Below, one piece after another: positions 35,401 to 42,385 of a DNA stretch of 64,000 nucleotides (positions are counted from its first letter, which is position 1; each line of letters starts with the position of its first letter). Below the pieces are notes generated by a model. That model had not been told where the DNA came from, did no database searches, and saw nothing but the letters and a program-made list of their open reading frames with translations. The position numbers and the translations under genes are program-made. Origin of the DNA: an uncultured Eubacteriales bacterium (GTDB taxonomy: Bacteria > Bacillota > Clostridia > Oscillospirales > Oscillospiraceae); assembly GCA_900551995.1 (NCBI GenBank), contig URXW01000001.1, positions 67,894-131,893 on the forward strand, given 5' to 3'.

Positions 35401-37244
35401 CCAATCCGGAGAACCTGCACCAGCTGCGCGCGGCGTTCCCCGGCAGGCGCGTGTCCATCGTGGTGGGCAGCGACGTGGTGCTCCACGCCTCCTCCTACCA
35501 AAAGCCGGTGACGGCGGACTCCATCCACACCTTCGACCATGTGGTGTTCCGCCGGACGGAGCCGGACGCGGAGACGCCCGATTACAGCTGCATCACCGGG
35601 CGGGTGGTGGAGCTGACGCTGCCGCCCCAGCTGGAGGAGATCAGCTCCACCCGCATACGGGAGGCGGTGGACGCCAACCGGGACATCTCCAATCTCATCG
35701 ACCCCACGGTGCAGGAGTTTATCTACCGCCGGGGGCTGTATCTGCGGGAGCCGCAGGACAAGCCGGTGCTGCGGACGGAGGATCTGAGCTTCCTGCCCGC
35801 CTCCCACGAGACGCTGGAAAAGTTCCTGCGTACCATGCTCTCCCCCGCCACCGCCGCCGGCGTGCGCCAGCAGCTGGAGCGGTGCGGCGACGATGTGATG
35901 GTCTGCCGCGGGGCGGACGGCGGTATTCTGGGAGCGGCGGCGTATGGGTGCATCGACTCCGCCCACCTGTTCGCGCGGCTGGGCGACGCGTCGCTGTCCG
36001 CGCTGGTGCGGCAGAACGCTGGCGGCAGAACGCTGGTCATCAGCGGGCTGTTCGTGCCCCGGGGCGAGCGGCAGAGCGACATCTGCCAGCTGCTGATCAC
36101 GGAGGTGGTGACGCTGGCGTTGAGCCGGGAGTTCACCTACGCGCTGTACGTGCCCGTGGAGGGTGCCGCCTCCGGCTACGGGCGGCAGCTGCTGACGCTG
36201 CAGGGCTTCCTGCCGGTGGAGGGTCACACGGACGCGCTGGCGGTGGATATGCGCTGCCCCATCGTGCTGAGCCGCAACGTGGACACGGCGGTGAAGCCGC
36301 CCTTCAGCTCCTCCCCGCGGGTGCTGGCGGCGATCGCCAACGCCCACCGGCACCTACAGGCGTCGCTGACGAAGCTGCGTCCGGGTTCGCTGGTGCTGAG
36401 CTTGTCCGCCGGGGTCGTCTATCACCGGCTTTTGCAGCGGATCACCGGGCGCAACGGCGTGCCGGCGGAGCCTACGAGCCCGCGGGTGCTGGGGCCGGAC
36501 ATCTGCGTGCCCTACGGCAAGATACTGCGGGGCGTGGCGGTGCCCAACACCGTCACCAAGACGCTGCGGACGGACAAGGTGTACGAGCCGGATCTGAGCC
36601 GGTACTCCATCGAGGCGTACCCGGACTACTCCCCCCTTGCCGATCAGGTGCGAACCATCCACGCCTTTGACCGCCCTGTGATACTGGTAGACGATCTGCT
36701 CCACGACGGCAAGCGTATGCGGCGGATCGCCCCCCTGCTGGCGGAGACGGGGACGAAGGTGGATCAGGTGCTGGTGGGGTATCTCACCGGCATGGGACGG
36801 GATCTCATGGAGCAGCTGGGCTACGACGTGGACGCTATCTACTACCTGCCCAATTTGCAGCTGCGGCTGGTGGAGTCCACCCTGTATCCCTTCATCGGCG
36901 GCGACACCGTGCGGCGCAGTGAAGCCCTGCCGGGCGGCTTGCAGCCGGCGGTGAACCGCATACTGCCCTACGCCGCGCCGGAATACGCCGAGGCGGACGG
37001 GGAGACGGCGTGGGAGCTGAGCCTGTGCTGTCTGGAAAATGCACGGGACATCCTGCTGGCGTTGGAGACGGAGTTCCGGAGCCTGTACGCGCGGAATCTG
37101 ACGCTGAGCCGGCTGGGCGAGGCGGTGATCCTGCCCCTGTGCCCGGACAAGGGCGGGTACATGACCTACGACCTGAGCCGGGCGGCCAGCACGTACCTTG
37201 AGGGGGACATCGAGCTGCTGAAGCGTATGCGCCCCCCAAAATAA
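32499..37244 (+). CDS. Giant HD / HEAT-like / NadD-like / PRTase-like fusion protein
   Basis: A 1581-residue soluble protein. Domains in order: an HD phosphohydrolase-like part (H177, H182-183, H211-D212 in GHDLGKFG); a helical repeat region about 390-830 that looks like HEAT repeats; a cytidylyltransferase-type domain about 895-1080 with FFPGTFDPFTLSHKG (897-911, HxGH-like with T906 and H909) and ISSTRIRE (1048-1055), like NadD; a region about 1090-1270 that could be an acyltransferase; and a phosphoribosyltransferase-like C-terminus with the PRPP loop VILVDDLLHDGKR (1394-1406). HD (YqeK) and NadD are neighbours in many Firmicutes, so their fusion suggests nucleotide or NAD-linked metabolism. 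The substrate is unknown. GGAGG precedes the ATG. Confidence 0.8.
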   Translation: MNKKRIRQMDLLLRRRLSDRPASDFSLLQQVETEGYMQRFTCLFNGSRLRCADVLSLLRPDLEALCPNGSGEPEGGWAAYTYDYARRLLFPEKSPPSDVFAPGAVFFLSVLQVLFTAEGELLPHDPLWTFDFLSEEELSASPSANSYARFLRLWKREFIYELMRLGLEVTPYRTLEHIAGVHHIAVTAARALRESLVPVDVALVSGAAAGHDLGKFGCRPGERVPYLHYYYTDLWFRRRRITDIGHIAANHSVWDLEPDYLSAEALLLIYADFRVKQLRDGDGREITRVSTLAEAFQVILDKLDDVDGEKKKRYMRVYARLEDLEQYMISRGVDVTMSGGNTAPLPEKHTALMTDDEALHALTLRCVEHNMTLMHRLTDQRSFARLLEEARGETDWRRLRAYLAVFESYSLYLHIPQKVQTLTFLYELLMHREGDIRRQAAALLGEIIAGFHAGYAKERPEDSRPDPRAITDVEQWRLYLDKILYPDHKLMPQHRRWIGYTLKFAVGSLLSHCPGREERFLAPVFAYYRRPETLDDYTAFQLLDTAGALPDEAYSARRAREMVSFAAVLSRREELTVRMAAVLLLERLYRLYPGDERPLRVVEAVPCEDSGTLRYLKQDILAKGDALLLPEDVVSEIFLDNLKTATPWITKQANLQLLTDFARSGRSPALHIATHLSNLIKVSDRVTVRHSAGNALLSLAPRLTADQRNEVAVELCRGLELGQQEFTKYIPDYLGRFALWLPPAELDEVLNDLQVNLSSSDSRVTASVLDTVGVIYEEYDAYRARFPETDVAYRRRRERLLGLLMRGLSGIDGATRQESLYVLGRRVFGSGQLGRHEKHRAFMLTERKLLSAQDEFSGEGLTFYYRAFMLGKLYRFLTEERLFHGGFDFGEPRPVAFFPGTFDPFTLSHKGIVNAIRDLGFEVMLAIDEFSWSKKTQPYRLRRRIAAMSVADVFHVSIFPEDFPVNIANPENLHQLRAAFPGRRVSIVVGSDVVLHASSYQKPVTADSIHTFDHVVFRRTEPDAETPDYSCITGRVVELTLPPQLEEISSTRIREAVDANRDISNLIDPTVQEFIYRRGLYLREPQDKPVLRTEDLSFLPASHETLEKFLRTMLSPATAAGVRQQLERCGDDVMVCRGADGGILGAAAYGCIDSAHLFARLGDASLSALVRQNAGGRTLVISGLFVPRGERQSDICQLLITEVVTLALSREFTYALYVPVEGAASGYGRQLLTLQGFLPVEGHTDALAVDMRCPIVLSRNVDTAVKPPFSSSPRVLAAIANAHRHLQASLTKLRPGSLVLSLSAGVVYHRLLQRITGRNGVPAEPTSPRVLGPDICVPYGKILRGVAVPNTVTKTLRTDKVYEPDLSRYSIEAYPDYSPLADQVRTIHAFDRPVILVDDLLHDGKRMRRIAPLLAETGTKVDQVLVGYLTGMGRDLMEQLGYDVDAIYYLPNLQLRLVESTLYPFIGGDTVRRSEALPGGLQPAVNRILPYAAPEYAEADGETAWELSLCCLENARDILLALETEFRSLYARNLTLSRLGEAVILPLCPDKGGYMTYDLSRAASTYLEGDIELLKRMRPPK

Positions 37245-37277
37245 GAAAACACGGAACCATGGAATGGAGGCACGGAA

Positions 37278-38198
37278 ATGAACGATCTTACCCATACTGC
37301 CGGTCTGCCCCGTATCCCGGAGAAATGCCGGGTGACGCTGCTGGCTCTGGGCGATGTGGGCAGCACGCTGCTGCTGGGGCTGCGGCTGCTGGGCGGCGAC
37401 GTGATACGCTCCATCGGCATTTGCGACGTGCGCCCCGGCGCAGCGGAGCGGTGGGAGTTTGAGCTGAACCAGATACAGTCGCCGGACGGGGCGGTGATGC
37501 CGCCGGTGGACATTATCCCGCCGGAGAAGCTGTTCGATGGAGATGTGTTCCTGTTCTGCGCGTCGCGGATGGTGCCGGACACCTCTGTGACGCAGGGGGA
37601 TGTCCGCATGGCGCAGTACGCCCTGAACCGGGAGCTGGTGGCATCGTACAGCCGGATGGCGCGGGAAAAAGCGTACCGGGGGCTGTTCTGCGTGGTCAGC
37701 GACCCGGTGGACCCCCTGTGCCGCGCCGCGCTGCGGGAGAGCGGCCTTGCGCCGGCGCAGGTGCGGGGCTTCGGGCTGGGCGTGATGCACGCGAGGGCGA
37801 TGTACTACGCCGGGAAGGACGGGCGGTTCGCAAGCTATCTCACCGAGGGCAGAGCCTTCGGACCTCATGGGGAGGATCTGGTGCTTGCCAACTCCATTGA
37901 GCACTACGACGACGCGCTGTCCCGCGAGCTGACGGAGAAGGTGGCACACGCCAATCTGGAGATGCGGCGGCTGGGGTACAAGCCCTACGCGGCACCGGCA
38001 CTGTCCTCCGGGGCATTGAGCCTGCTGTGCCTGCTGCGGGGGGAGTGGCACTACTCCTCCGTGTTCGACGGGCGGGTGTTCATGGGATGCCGGAACCGGC
38101 TGACGCCGGAGGGCATCGAGGTGGAGCAGCTGACGCTGCCCCATGCGCTGCAACGGCGCATTGACGAGACGAGAGCGCGGCTGGACGCCATCCAGTGA
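37278..38198 (+). CDS. Lactate/malate dehydrogenase-like protein
   Basis: A 306-residue protein of the LDH/MDH fold. The nucleotide loop is LLALGDVGSTLLLGLRLLGG, and FCVVSDPVDPLCRAAL corresponds to the usual VVSNPVD segment. GFGLGVMHARAMYYAG replaces the usual substrate-site region. The Arg and His of the catalytic set are not clearly conserved, so the substrate may differ from lactate or malate. It starts 33 nt after the giant gene, with which it probably shares a transcript. Confidence 0.7.
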   Translation: MNDLTHTAGLPRIPEKCRVTLLALGDVGSTLLLGLRLLGGDVIRSIGICDVRPGAAERWEFELNQIQSPDGAVMPPVDIIPPEKLFDGDVFLFCASRMVPDTSVTQGDVRMAQYALNRELVASYSRMAREKAYRGLFCVVSDPVDPLCRAALRESGLAPAQVRGFGLGVMHARAMYYAGKDGRFASYLTEGRAFGPHGEDLVLANSIEHYDDALSRELTEKVAHANLEMRRLGYKPYAAPALSSGALSLLCLLRGEWHYSSVFDGRVFMGCRNRLTPEGIEVEQLTLPHALQRRIDETRARLDAIQ

Positions 38199-38210
38199 CG
38201 GAGGTGGGAT

Positions 38211-39242
38211 ATGCTCACGGTATTGCTTCCGGAAAATGAATACAGCGGTCCGCTGCGGCAGCTGCTGGCGGCGCATTTGTCCGACGGCAGCGAGCTCCGC
38301 GACCCGGACAGGGGGCTGGAGGGTCTGGCGGGGCGGCGGCTGCTGTTCGCCGTGGCGTTGGACGAGGGCGGATGCAGCATGGCGTACTACCGGATGCTCT
38401 CCCGGCTGCGGCGGAGCGATACGCTGCTGGAGGGGTGCGTGGCGGGGTGCATCGTCACGGGCGTGGGGGAGCTTTACACCAAGGACGTGGCGCGGGACAT
38501 GGTGTTCGCCGCGAATCAGGCGGGGTGCGCCTTTATCGGGCGTCCGCTGGTGGAAGCCACCGGCTCCCTGCGGAATTTCCGCACTCAGGCGCAGATCGGC
38601 GGCACCGACGAGGTGACGGCGTTCCACGCGGCGGCGGCGGAGCTGATCGGGCGGCTGGACGGGTGGGAGAAGCCCGCGCCGGTGCGGCACGTACTGGCTC
38701 TCCACGCCTCCCAGCGGAGCACGTCCAACACGCTGGCTCTGTGGGAGCTGGTGAAGGCGGGGCTTCCCGGCACCGTGGAGGCGGAGGAGATCTGCCTCCG
38801 CAACGGCACCATGGCGGACTGCAACGGGTGCAGCTACACCGCCTGTCTCCACTTCGGGGAGCAGGGCGGGTGCTTTTACGGCGGCCCCATGGTGGAGGAG
38901 GTCTATCCCGCCGTGCGGCGGTGCGACGCGCTGGTGATGCTGTGCGCCAACTACAACGACGCGCTGGCGGCGAATCTGACCGCCTTCGTCAACCGGCTGA
39001 CGGCGTTGTTCCGGCAGACGAGGATGTACGACAAGCGGCTGTTCGGGCTGGTGGTGTCCGGGTACTCCGGCGGCGACCTGCTGGCGCGGCAGCTGATCTC
39101 CGCGCTGAACATGAACAAGTCCTTCTTCCTGCCGCCCCGGTTCTGCCTGATGGAGACCGCCAACGAGCGGGGCAGTCTGGTGAAGCTGCCGGGGATCGAG
39201 GCGCGGGCGGCGGCGTTCGCCCGGCGGATAGCGGAGGGCTGA
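38211..39242 (+). CDS. Flavodoxin-like NAD(P)H-dependent oxidoreductase
   Basis: A 343-residue protein. An N-terminal domain (1-150; GRRLLFAVALDEGGCSMAYY, then an Ala/Arg-rich part) is not recognised. The C-terminal half (about 155-343) is an FMN-reductase/flavodoxin fold: VLALHASQRSTSNTLALWEL is the phosphate loop, and MADCNGCSYTACLHFGEQGG carries Cys residues typical of the NADPH-dependent FMN reductase family with a CxxC site. It likely transfers electrons with the ferredoxin encoded downstream. Confidence 0.72.
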   Translation: MLTVLLPENEYSGPLRQLLAAHLSDGSELRDPDRGLEGLAGRRLLFAVALDEGGCSMAYYRMLSRLRRSDTLLEGCVAGCIVTGVGELYTKDVARDMVFAANQAGCAFIGRPLVEATGSLRNFRTQAQIGGTDEVTAFHAAAAELIGRLDGWEKPAPVRHVLALHASQRSTSNTLALWELVKAGLPGTVEAEEICLRNGTMADCNGCSYTACLHFGEQGGCFYGGPMVEEVYPAVRRCDALVMLCANYNDALAANLTAFVNRLTALFRQTRMYDKRLFGLVVSGYSGGDLLARQLISALNMNKSFFLPPRFCLMETANERGSLVKLPGIEARAAAFARRIAEG

Positions 39243-39334
39243 GCACAAATTCCGCCCGGTGCGCCGGAGCACGAATAGTACCGCCGAAAAGCGGGGAAAA
39301 TACTTCCATATCAATGAATAGGAGGTAGTTTCCC

Positions 39335-39526
39335 ATGGAGGCTATGGTGGTGGAAAAGGCGTGCATCCGGTGCGGGCTGTGCGCGGGGCTGTGCCCGGAG
39401 GTGTTCACACTGACGGAGGGCGAACCGGCAAGGGTGGCGGAAAACCCCATTCCCGACAGACTGAAGATCGGCGTGCAGGAGGCGGCGGACAGCTGCCCCG
39501 TGGCGGCGATCACGGTGAAGGTGTAA
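39335..39526 (+). CDS. 4Fe-4S ferredoxin
   Basis: A 63-residue ferredoxin with CIRCGLCAGLCPEVF near the start and SCPVAAI near the end, enough for one [4Fe-4S] cluster. AGGAGG precedes the ATG. It is the last gene of the rightward cluster with the flavoprotein and dehydrogenase-like genes and is a likely electron carrier for them. Confidence 0.88.
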   Translation: MEAMVVEKACIRCGLCAGLCPEVFTLTEGEPARVAENPIPDRLKIGVQEAADSCPVAAITVKV

Positions 39527-39555
39527 AAAAACCGCGCTTTCCCGGAAAAATATGC

Positions 39556-39584
39556 TTTACAACGGGAAATTTCTGTGGTAATAT
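39556..39584 (+). promoter_or_regulatory. Promoter of rpsO
   Basis: TTTACA (39556-39561) and TAATAT (39579-39584) are 17 nt apart. Confidence 0.7.
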
Positions 39585-39587
39585 CGC

Positions 39588-39694
39588 AAAGTACGCGCAG
39601 TGCGTGCATGACCCCTTCCTTAGCGGTGCGGAGCGTTCCATCTCTCCCATGGCTCAGGCTGCGGGCGTACTTTATGAAAGGTGGAAACACAACT
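39588..39694 (+). promoter_or_regulatory. rpsO 5' leader (possible S15 autoregulatory RNA)
   Basis: A long-range stem pairs AAAGTACGC/GCAG (39588-39600) with CTGC/GCGTACTTT (39659-39673), just before the AAAGGTGG ribosome site. Such leaders bind S15 in several bacteria and turn off translation. The pairing is visible; the S15 binding is inferred. Confidence 0.55.
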
Positions 39695-39961
39695 ATGATG
39701 CTGAAAGACCAGAAGACCTCTATCATCGAGGCCAACCGTACCCACGAGACGGACACCGGCTCCCCCGAGGTGCAGGTGGCTATCCTCACCGAGCGTATCA
39801 GCCAGCTGACCGCCCATCTGAAGGTGCATCCCCACGACTTCCACAGCCGCCGCGGTATGCAGATGATGATCGGTAAGCGTCGCCGTCTGCTGGACTACCT
39901 TGCCAAGAAGGACATCGAGCGGTATCGTGCCCTGATCGCCAAGCTGGGTCTGCGTAAGTAA
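39695..39961 (+). CDS. rpsO: 30S ribosomal protein S15
   Basis: An 88-residue S15, with the conserved [20 protein letters not shown] block and [18 protein letters not shown]. It binds 16S rRNA in the central domain of the small subunit. Two tandem ATG codons occur (39695 and 39698); AAAGGTGG fits either. It is followed by a terminator and by pnp, the usual rpsO-pnp neighbourhood. Confidence 0.97.
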   Translation: MMLKDQKTSIIEANRTHETDTGSPEVQVAILTERISQLTAHLKVHPHDFHSRRGMQMMIGKRRRLLDYLAKKDIERYRALIAKLGLRK

Positions 39962-39970
39962 GTTGAAACA

Positions 39971-40001
39971 GGGTGATGTGCCGGGCGCATCACCCTTCTT
40001 T
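39971..40001 (+). terminator. Terminator after rpsO
   Basis: GGGTGATG-loop-CATCACCC is followed by TTCTTTC, directly after the rpsO stop codon. Confidence 0.75.
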
Positions 40002-40030
40002 CACATTCTGCACCGTGCGCCGATTGACCA

Positions 40031-40085
40031 TTAGCAGTTGAAAATGCGCCGAAACCGCCGGATTCGGGGTGTTTTCAAGTGCTAA
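40031..40085 (+). promoter_or_regulatory. Long hairpin in the pnp leader
   Basis: TTAGCAGTTGAAAA (40031-40044) pairs with TTTTCAAGTGCTAA (40072-40085) with one mismatch, and an inner CCGAA/TTCGG pair extends it. It ends about 50 nt before the pnp ATG. In E. coli a leader stem cut by RNase III lets PNPase control its own mRNA; a similar role here is only an analogy. Confidence 0.55.
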
Positions 40086-40136
40086 CGGCGATAGGTGGCG
40101 ACGCGGGATGCTATTTCACAAAAAAGGAGAAATGAT

Positions 40137-42287
40137 ATGTCAACGATCATCACCAAACGCCAGTTCCCCCACTATCACAAGTACACCATGGAGCTTGCCG
40201 GACGTACTCTGACGCTGGAGACGGGCAAGCTGGCGGAGCTTGCCAACGCCGCCGTCATGGTGGGCTACGGCGACACCCGCGTGCTCTGCTGCGTCACCGC
40301 CGCCCCCCGTCCCCGGGACGGTATCGACTTCTTCCCCCTCAGCGTGGACTTTGAGGAGAAGCTGTACGCCGTGGGTCGTATCCCCGGCAGCTTCAACCGC
40401 CGCGAGGGCCGCCCCGGCGAGAAGGGCATTTTGACCAGCCGCGTCATCGACCGCCCCATCCGCCCCCTGTTCCCCTACGACTTCCGCAACGACGTGTCCG
40501 TGATGTGCACCGTCATGGCGGTGGATCACGACTGCTCCCCGGAGATCGCCGCCCTTATCGGCACCTCCGCCGCGCTGGCTATCTCCGACATCCCCTGGAA
40601 CGGTCCTGTTGCCGCGCTGAAGGTGGGTCTGGTGGACGGCAAGCTGGTGTTCAACCCCGACAGCGAGCAGCGCAAGGTCAGCGATCTGGACGTGACCGTC
40701 GTCTCCACCGGCAAGAAGGTGGTCATGATCGAGGCCGGCGCCAACGAGGTGCCCAACGACGTGATGTTCGACGCCATCCGCTCCGCCCACGAGGAGAACC
40801 AGAAGCAGATCGCCCTCATCAACCAGATGGTCGCCGAGATCGGCAAGGATAAGTTCGAGTATCCCCACGCCGACTTCAACTACGAGCTGTTCAACAAGAT
40901 CACCGAGGCGTTCATGGACGAGGCAAAGGCCGCCATGGACACCGACGATAAGAACGTCCGCGAGGCGCGCTGGAACGCCATGATCGAGCACTGGCACGAG
41001 AAGTATCTGGAAGAGTATCCCAACATGGATCAGTATTTGGAGGAGATCACCTACAAGTTCCAGAAGATGATCGTGAAGAAGTGGCTGCTGGAGGGGCACC
41101 GCGTGGACGGCCGCCAGAAGAACGAGATCCGTCCGCTGGACGCGGAGGTGGGCGTGCTGCCCCGTGTTCACGGCTCCGGTCTGTTCACCCGCGGCCAGAC
41201 CCAGGTGCTGTCCGTTGCCACGCTGGACACCCTGTCCGCCAACCAGAAGCTGGATACCATCTGGGAGGAGACGGAGAAGCGGTACATGCACCACTACAAC
41301 TTCCCCGGCTACTCCGTGGGCGAGGCGAAGCCCGCCCGCAGCCCCGGCCGCCGCGAGATCGGTCACGGCGCGCTGGCAGAGCGCGCTCTGCTGCCCGTCA
41401 TTCCCCCGGTGGAGGAGTTCCCCTACGCCATCCGCGTGGTGTCCGAGGTGGTGTCCTCTAACGGCTCCACGTCCCAAGGCTCCATCTGCGGCTCCACGCT
41501 GGCACTGATGGACGCCGGCGTGCCCATTAAGGCTCCCGTGGCAGGTATCTCCTGCGGTCTGATCCAGGACGACGACGGCAGCTTCACCACCTTCATTGAC
41601 ATTCAGGGCGTGGAGGACTTCCACGGCGAGATGGACTTCAAGGTGGCGGGCACCAAGAAGGGCATCACCGCCATCCAGATGGATCTGAAGAACGACGGTC
41701 TGACCATGGAGATCATCAAGAACGCGCTGGACATCACCTACGATGCCCGCGTGCAGATCTTGGATCAGGTGATGCTGCCCTGCATCGCCGAGCCGCGCGC
41801 CGAGGTGAGCAAGTACGCACCCAAGATGATCACCATGCACATCGACCCGGACAAGATCCGCGACGTTATCGGCAAGGGCGGCTCCGTTATCCAGAAGATC
41901 GTGGCGGAGTCCGGCGCAAAGATCGACATTGACGACGACGGCACCATCCAGATCGCCTCCCCCGACGCGGAGAGCTGCGAAAAGGCGAAGAAGTGCATCG
42001 ACGACATCGTGTTCGTGCCCGAGGTGGGGCAGCTGTACTACGGCCGCGTGGTGCGCCTGATGACCTTCGGCGCGTTCGTGGAGCTGGCTCCCGGCAAGGA
42101 CGGCCTGGTGCATATCTCCAAGCTGGCGGACAAGCGCATCGAGAAGGTGGAGGACGCCTGCAAGATCGGCGACATGATGTGGGTCAAGGTCACGGAGATC
42201 GACGAGAAGGGTCGCGTGAATCTGAGCCACAAGGACGCTATGAAGGAGATCGCCGCCAAGGAAGCCGCCGGCGAGCCCATCAAGTAA
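40137..42287 (+). CDS. pnp: Polyribonucleotide nucleotidyltransferase
   Basis: A 716-residue PNPase: first RNase PH domain (1-150), helical linker, second RNase PH domain (about 310-540, with GRREIGHGALAERAL), KH domain (IDPDKIRDVIGKGGSVIQKI) and S1 domain (YYGRVVRLMTFGAFVELAPG). It degrades mRNA phosphorolytically, often in the degradosome. The ATG at 40137 follows AAAAAGGAG. It lies in the usual place after rpsO. Confidence 0.97.
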   Translation: MSTIITKRQFPHYHKYTMELAGRTLTLETGKLAELANAAVMVGYGDTRVLCCVTAAPRPRDGIDFFPLSVDFEEKLYAVGRIPGSFNRREGRPGEKGILTSRVIDRPIRPLFPYDFRNDVSVMCTVMAVDHDCSPEIAALIGTSAALAISDIPWNGPVAALKVGLVDGKLVFNPDSEQRKVSDLDVTVVSTGKKVVMIEAGANEVPNDVMFDAIRSAHEENQKQIALINQMVAEIGKDKFEYPHADFNYELFNKITEAFMDEAKAAMDTDDKNVREARWNAMIEHWHEKYLEEYPNMDQYLEEITYKFQKMIVKKWLLEGHRVDGRQKNEIRPLDAEVGVLPRVHGSGLFTRGQTQVLSVATLDTLSANQKLDTIWEETEKRYMHHYNFPGYSVGEAKPARSPGRREIGHGALAERALLPVIPPVEEFPYAIRVVSEVVSSNGSTSQGSICGSTLALMDAGVPIKAPVAGISCGLIQDDDGSFTTFIDIQGVEDFHGEMDFKVAGTKKGITAIQMDLKNDGLTMEIIKNALDITYDARVQILDQVMLPCIAEPRAEVSKYAPKMITMHIDPDKIRDVIGKGGSVIQKIVAESGAKIDIDDDGTIQIASPDAESCEKAKKCIDDIVFVPEVGQLYYGRVVRLMTFGAFVELAPGKDGLVHISKLADKRIEKVEDACKIGDMMWVKVTEIDEKGRVNLSHKDAMKEIAAKEAAGEPIK

Positions 42288-42299
42288 ATCAGCCCCTTT

Positions 42300-42335
42300 A
42301 TATCCCCCGGCGGTGCCGGGGGATATTTATTTTTC
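42300..42335 (+). terminator. Terminator after pnp
   Basis: ATATCCCCCGGC-ggt-GCCGGGGGATAT is followed by TTATTTTT. Confidence 0.9.
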
Positions 42336-42348
42336 CGGGAGAGTGTGC

Positions 42349-42354
42349 TATACT
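42349..42354 (+). promoter_or_regulatory. Possible extended -10 of mnmE
   Basis: TGCTATACT lies about 30 nt upstream of the mnmE ATG, without a good -35. The call is weak. Confidence 0.4.
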
Positions 42355-42385
42355 ATGGAAAAATCCGTTACAGGGAGGGTTCCCC

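Noticed and set aside
37166..37609. Minus-strand frames across the giant gene's end
   Set aside because: They are low-complexity Ser/Pro/Arg-rich shadows without ribosome sites.
36354..39314. A 986-codon open frame on the minus strand
   Set aside because: It is antisense to the giant protein and the redox genes, which have clear domains and ribosome sites. Its composition (Gln/His/Arg/Pro-rich) is that of a GC-rich shadow frame.
40140..42230. A 696-codon minus-strand frame opposite pnp
   Set aside because: pnp is unmistakable. The Val/Leu/His-rich antisense product is a typical shadow.
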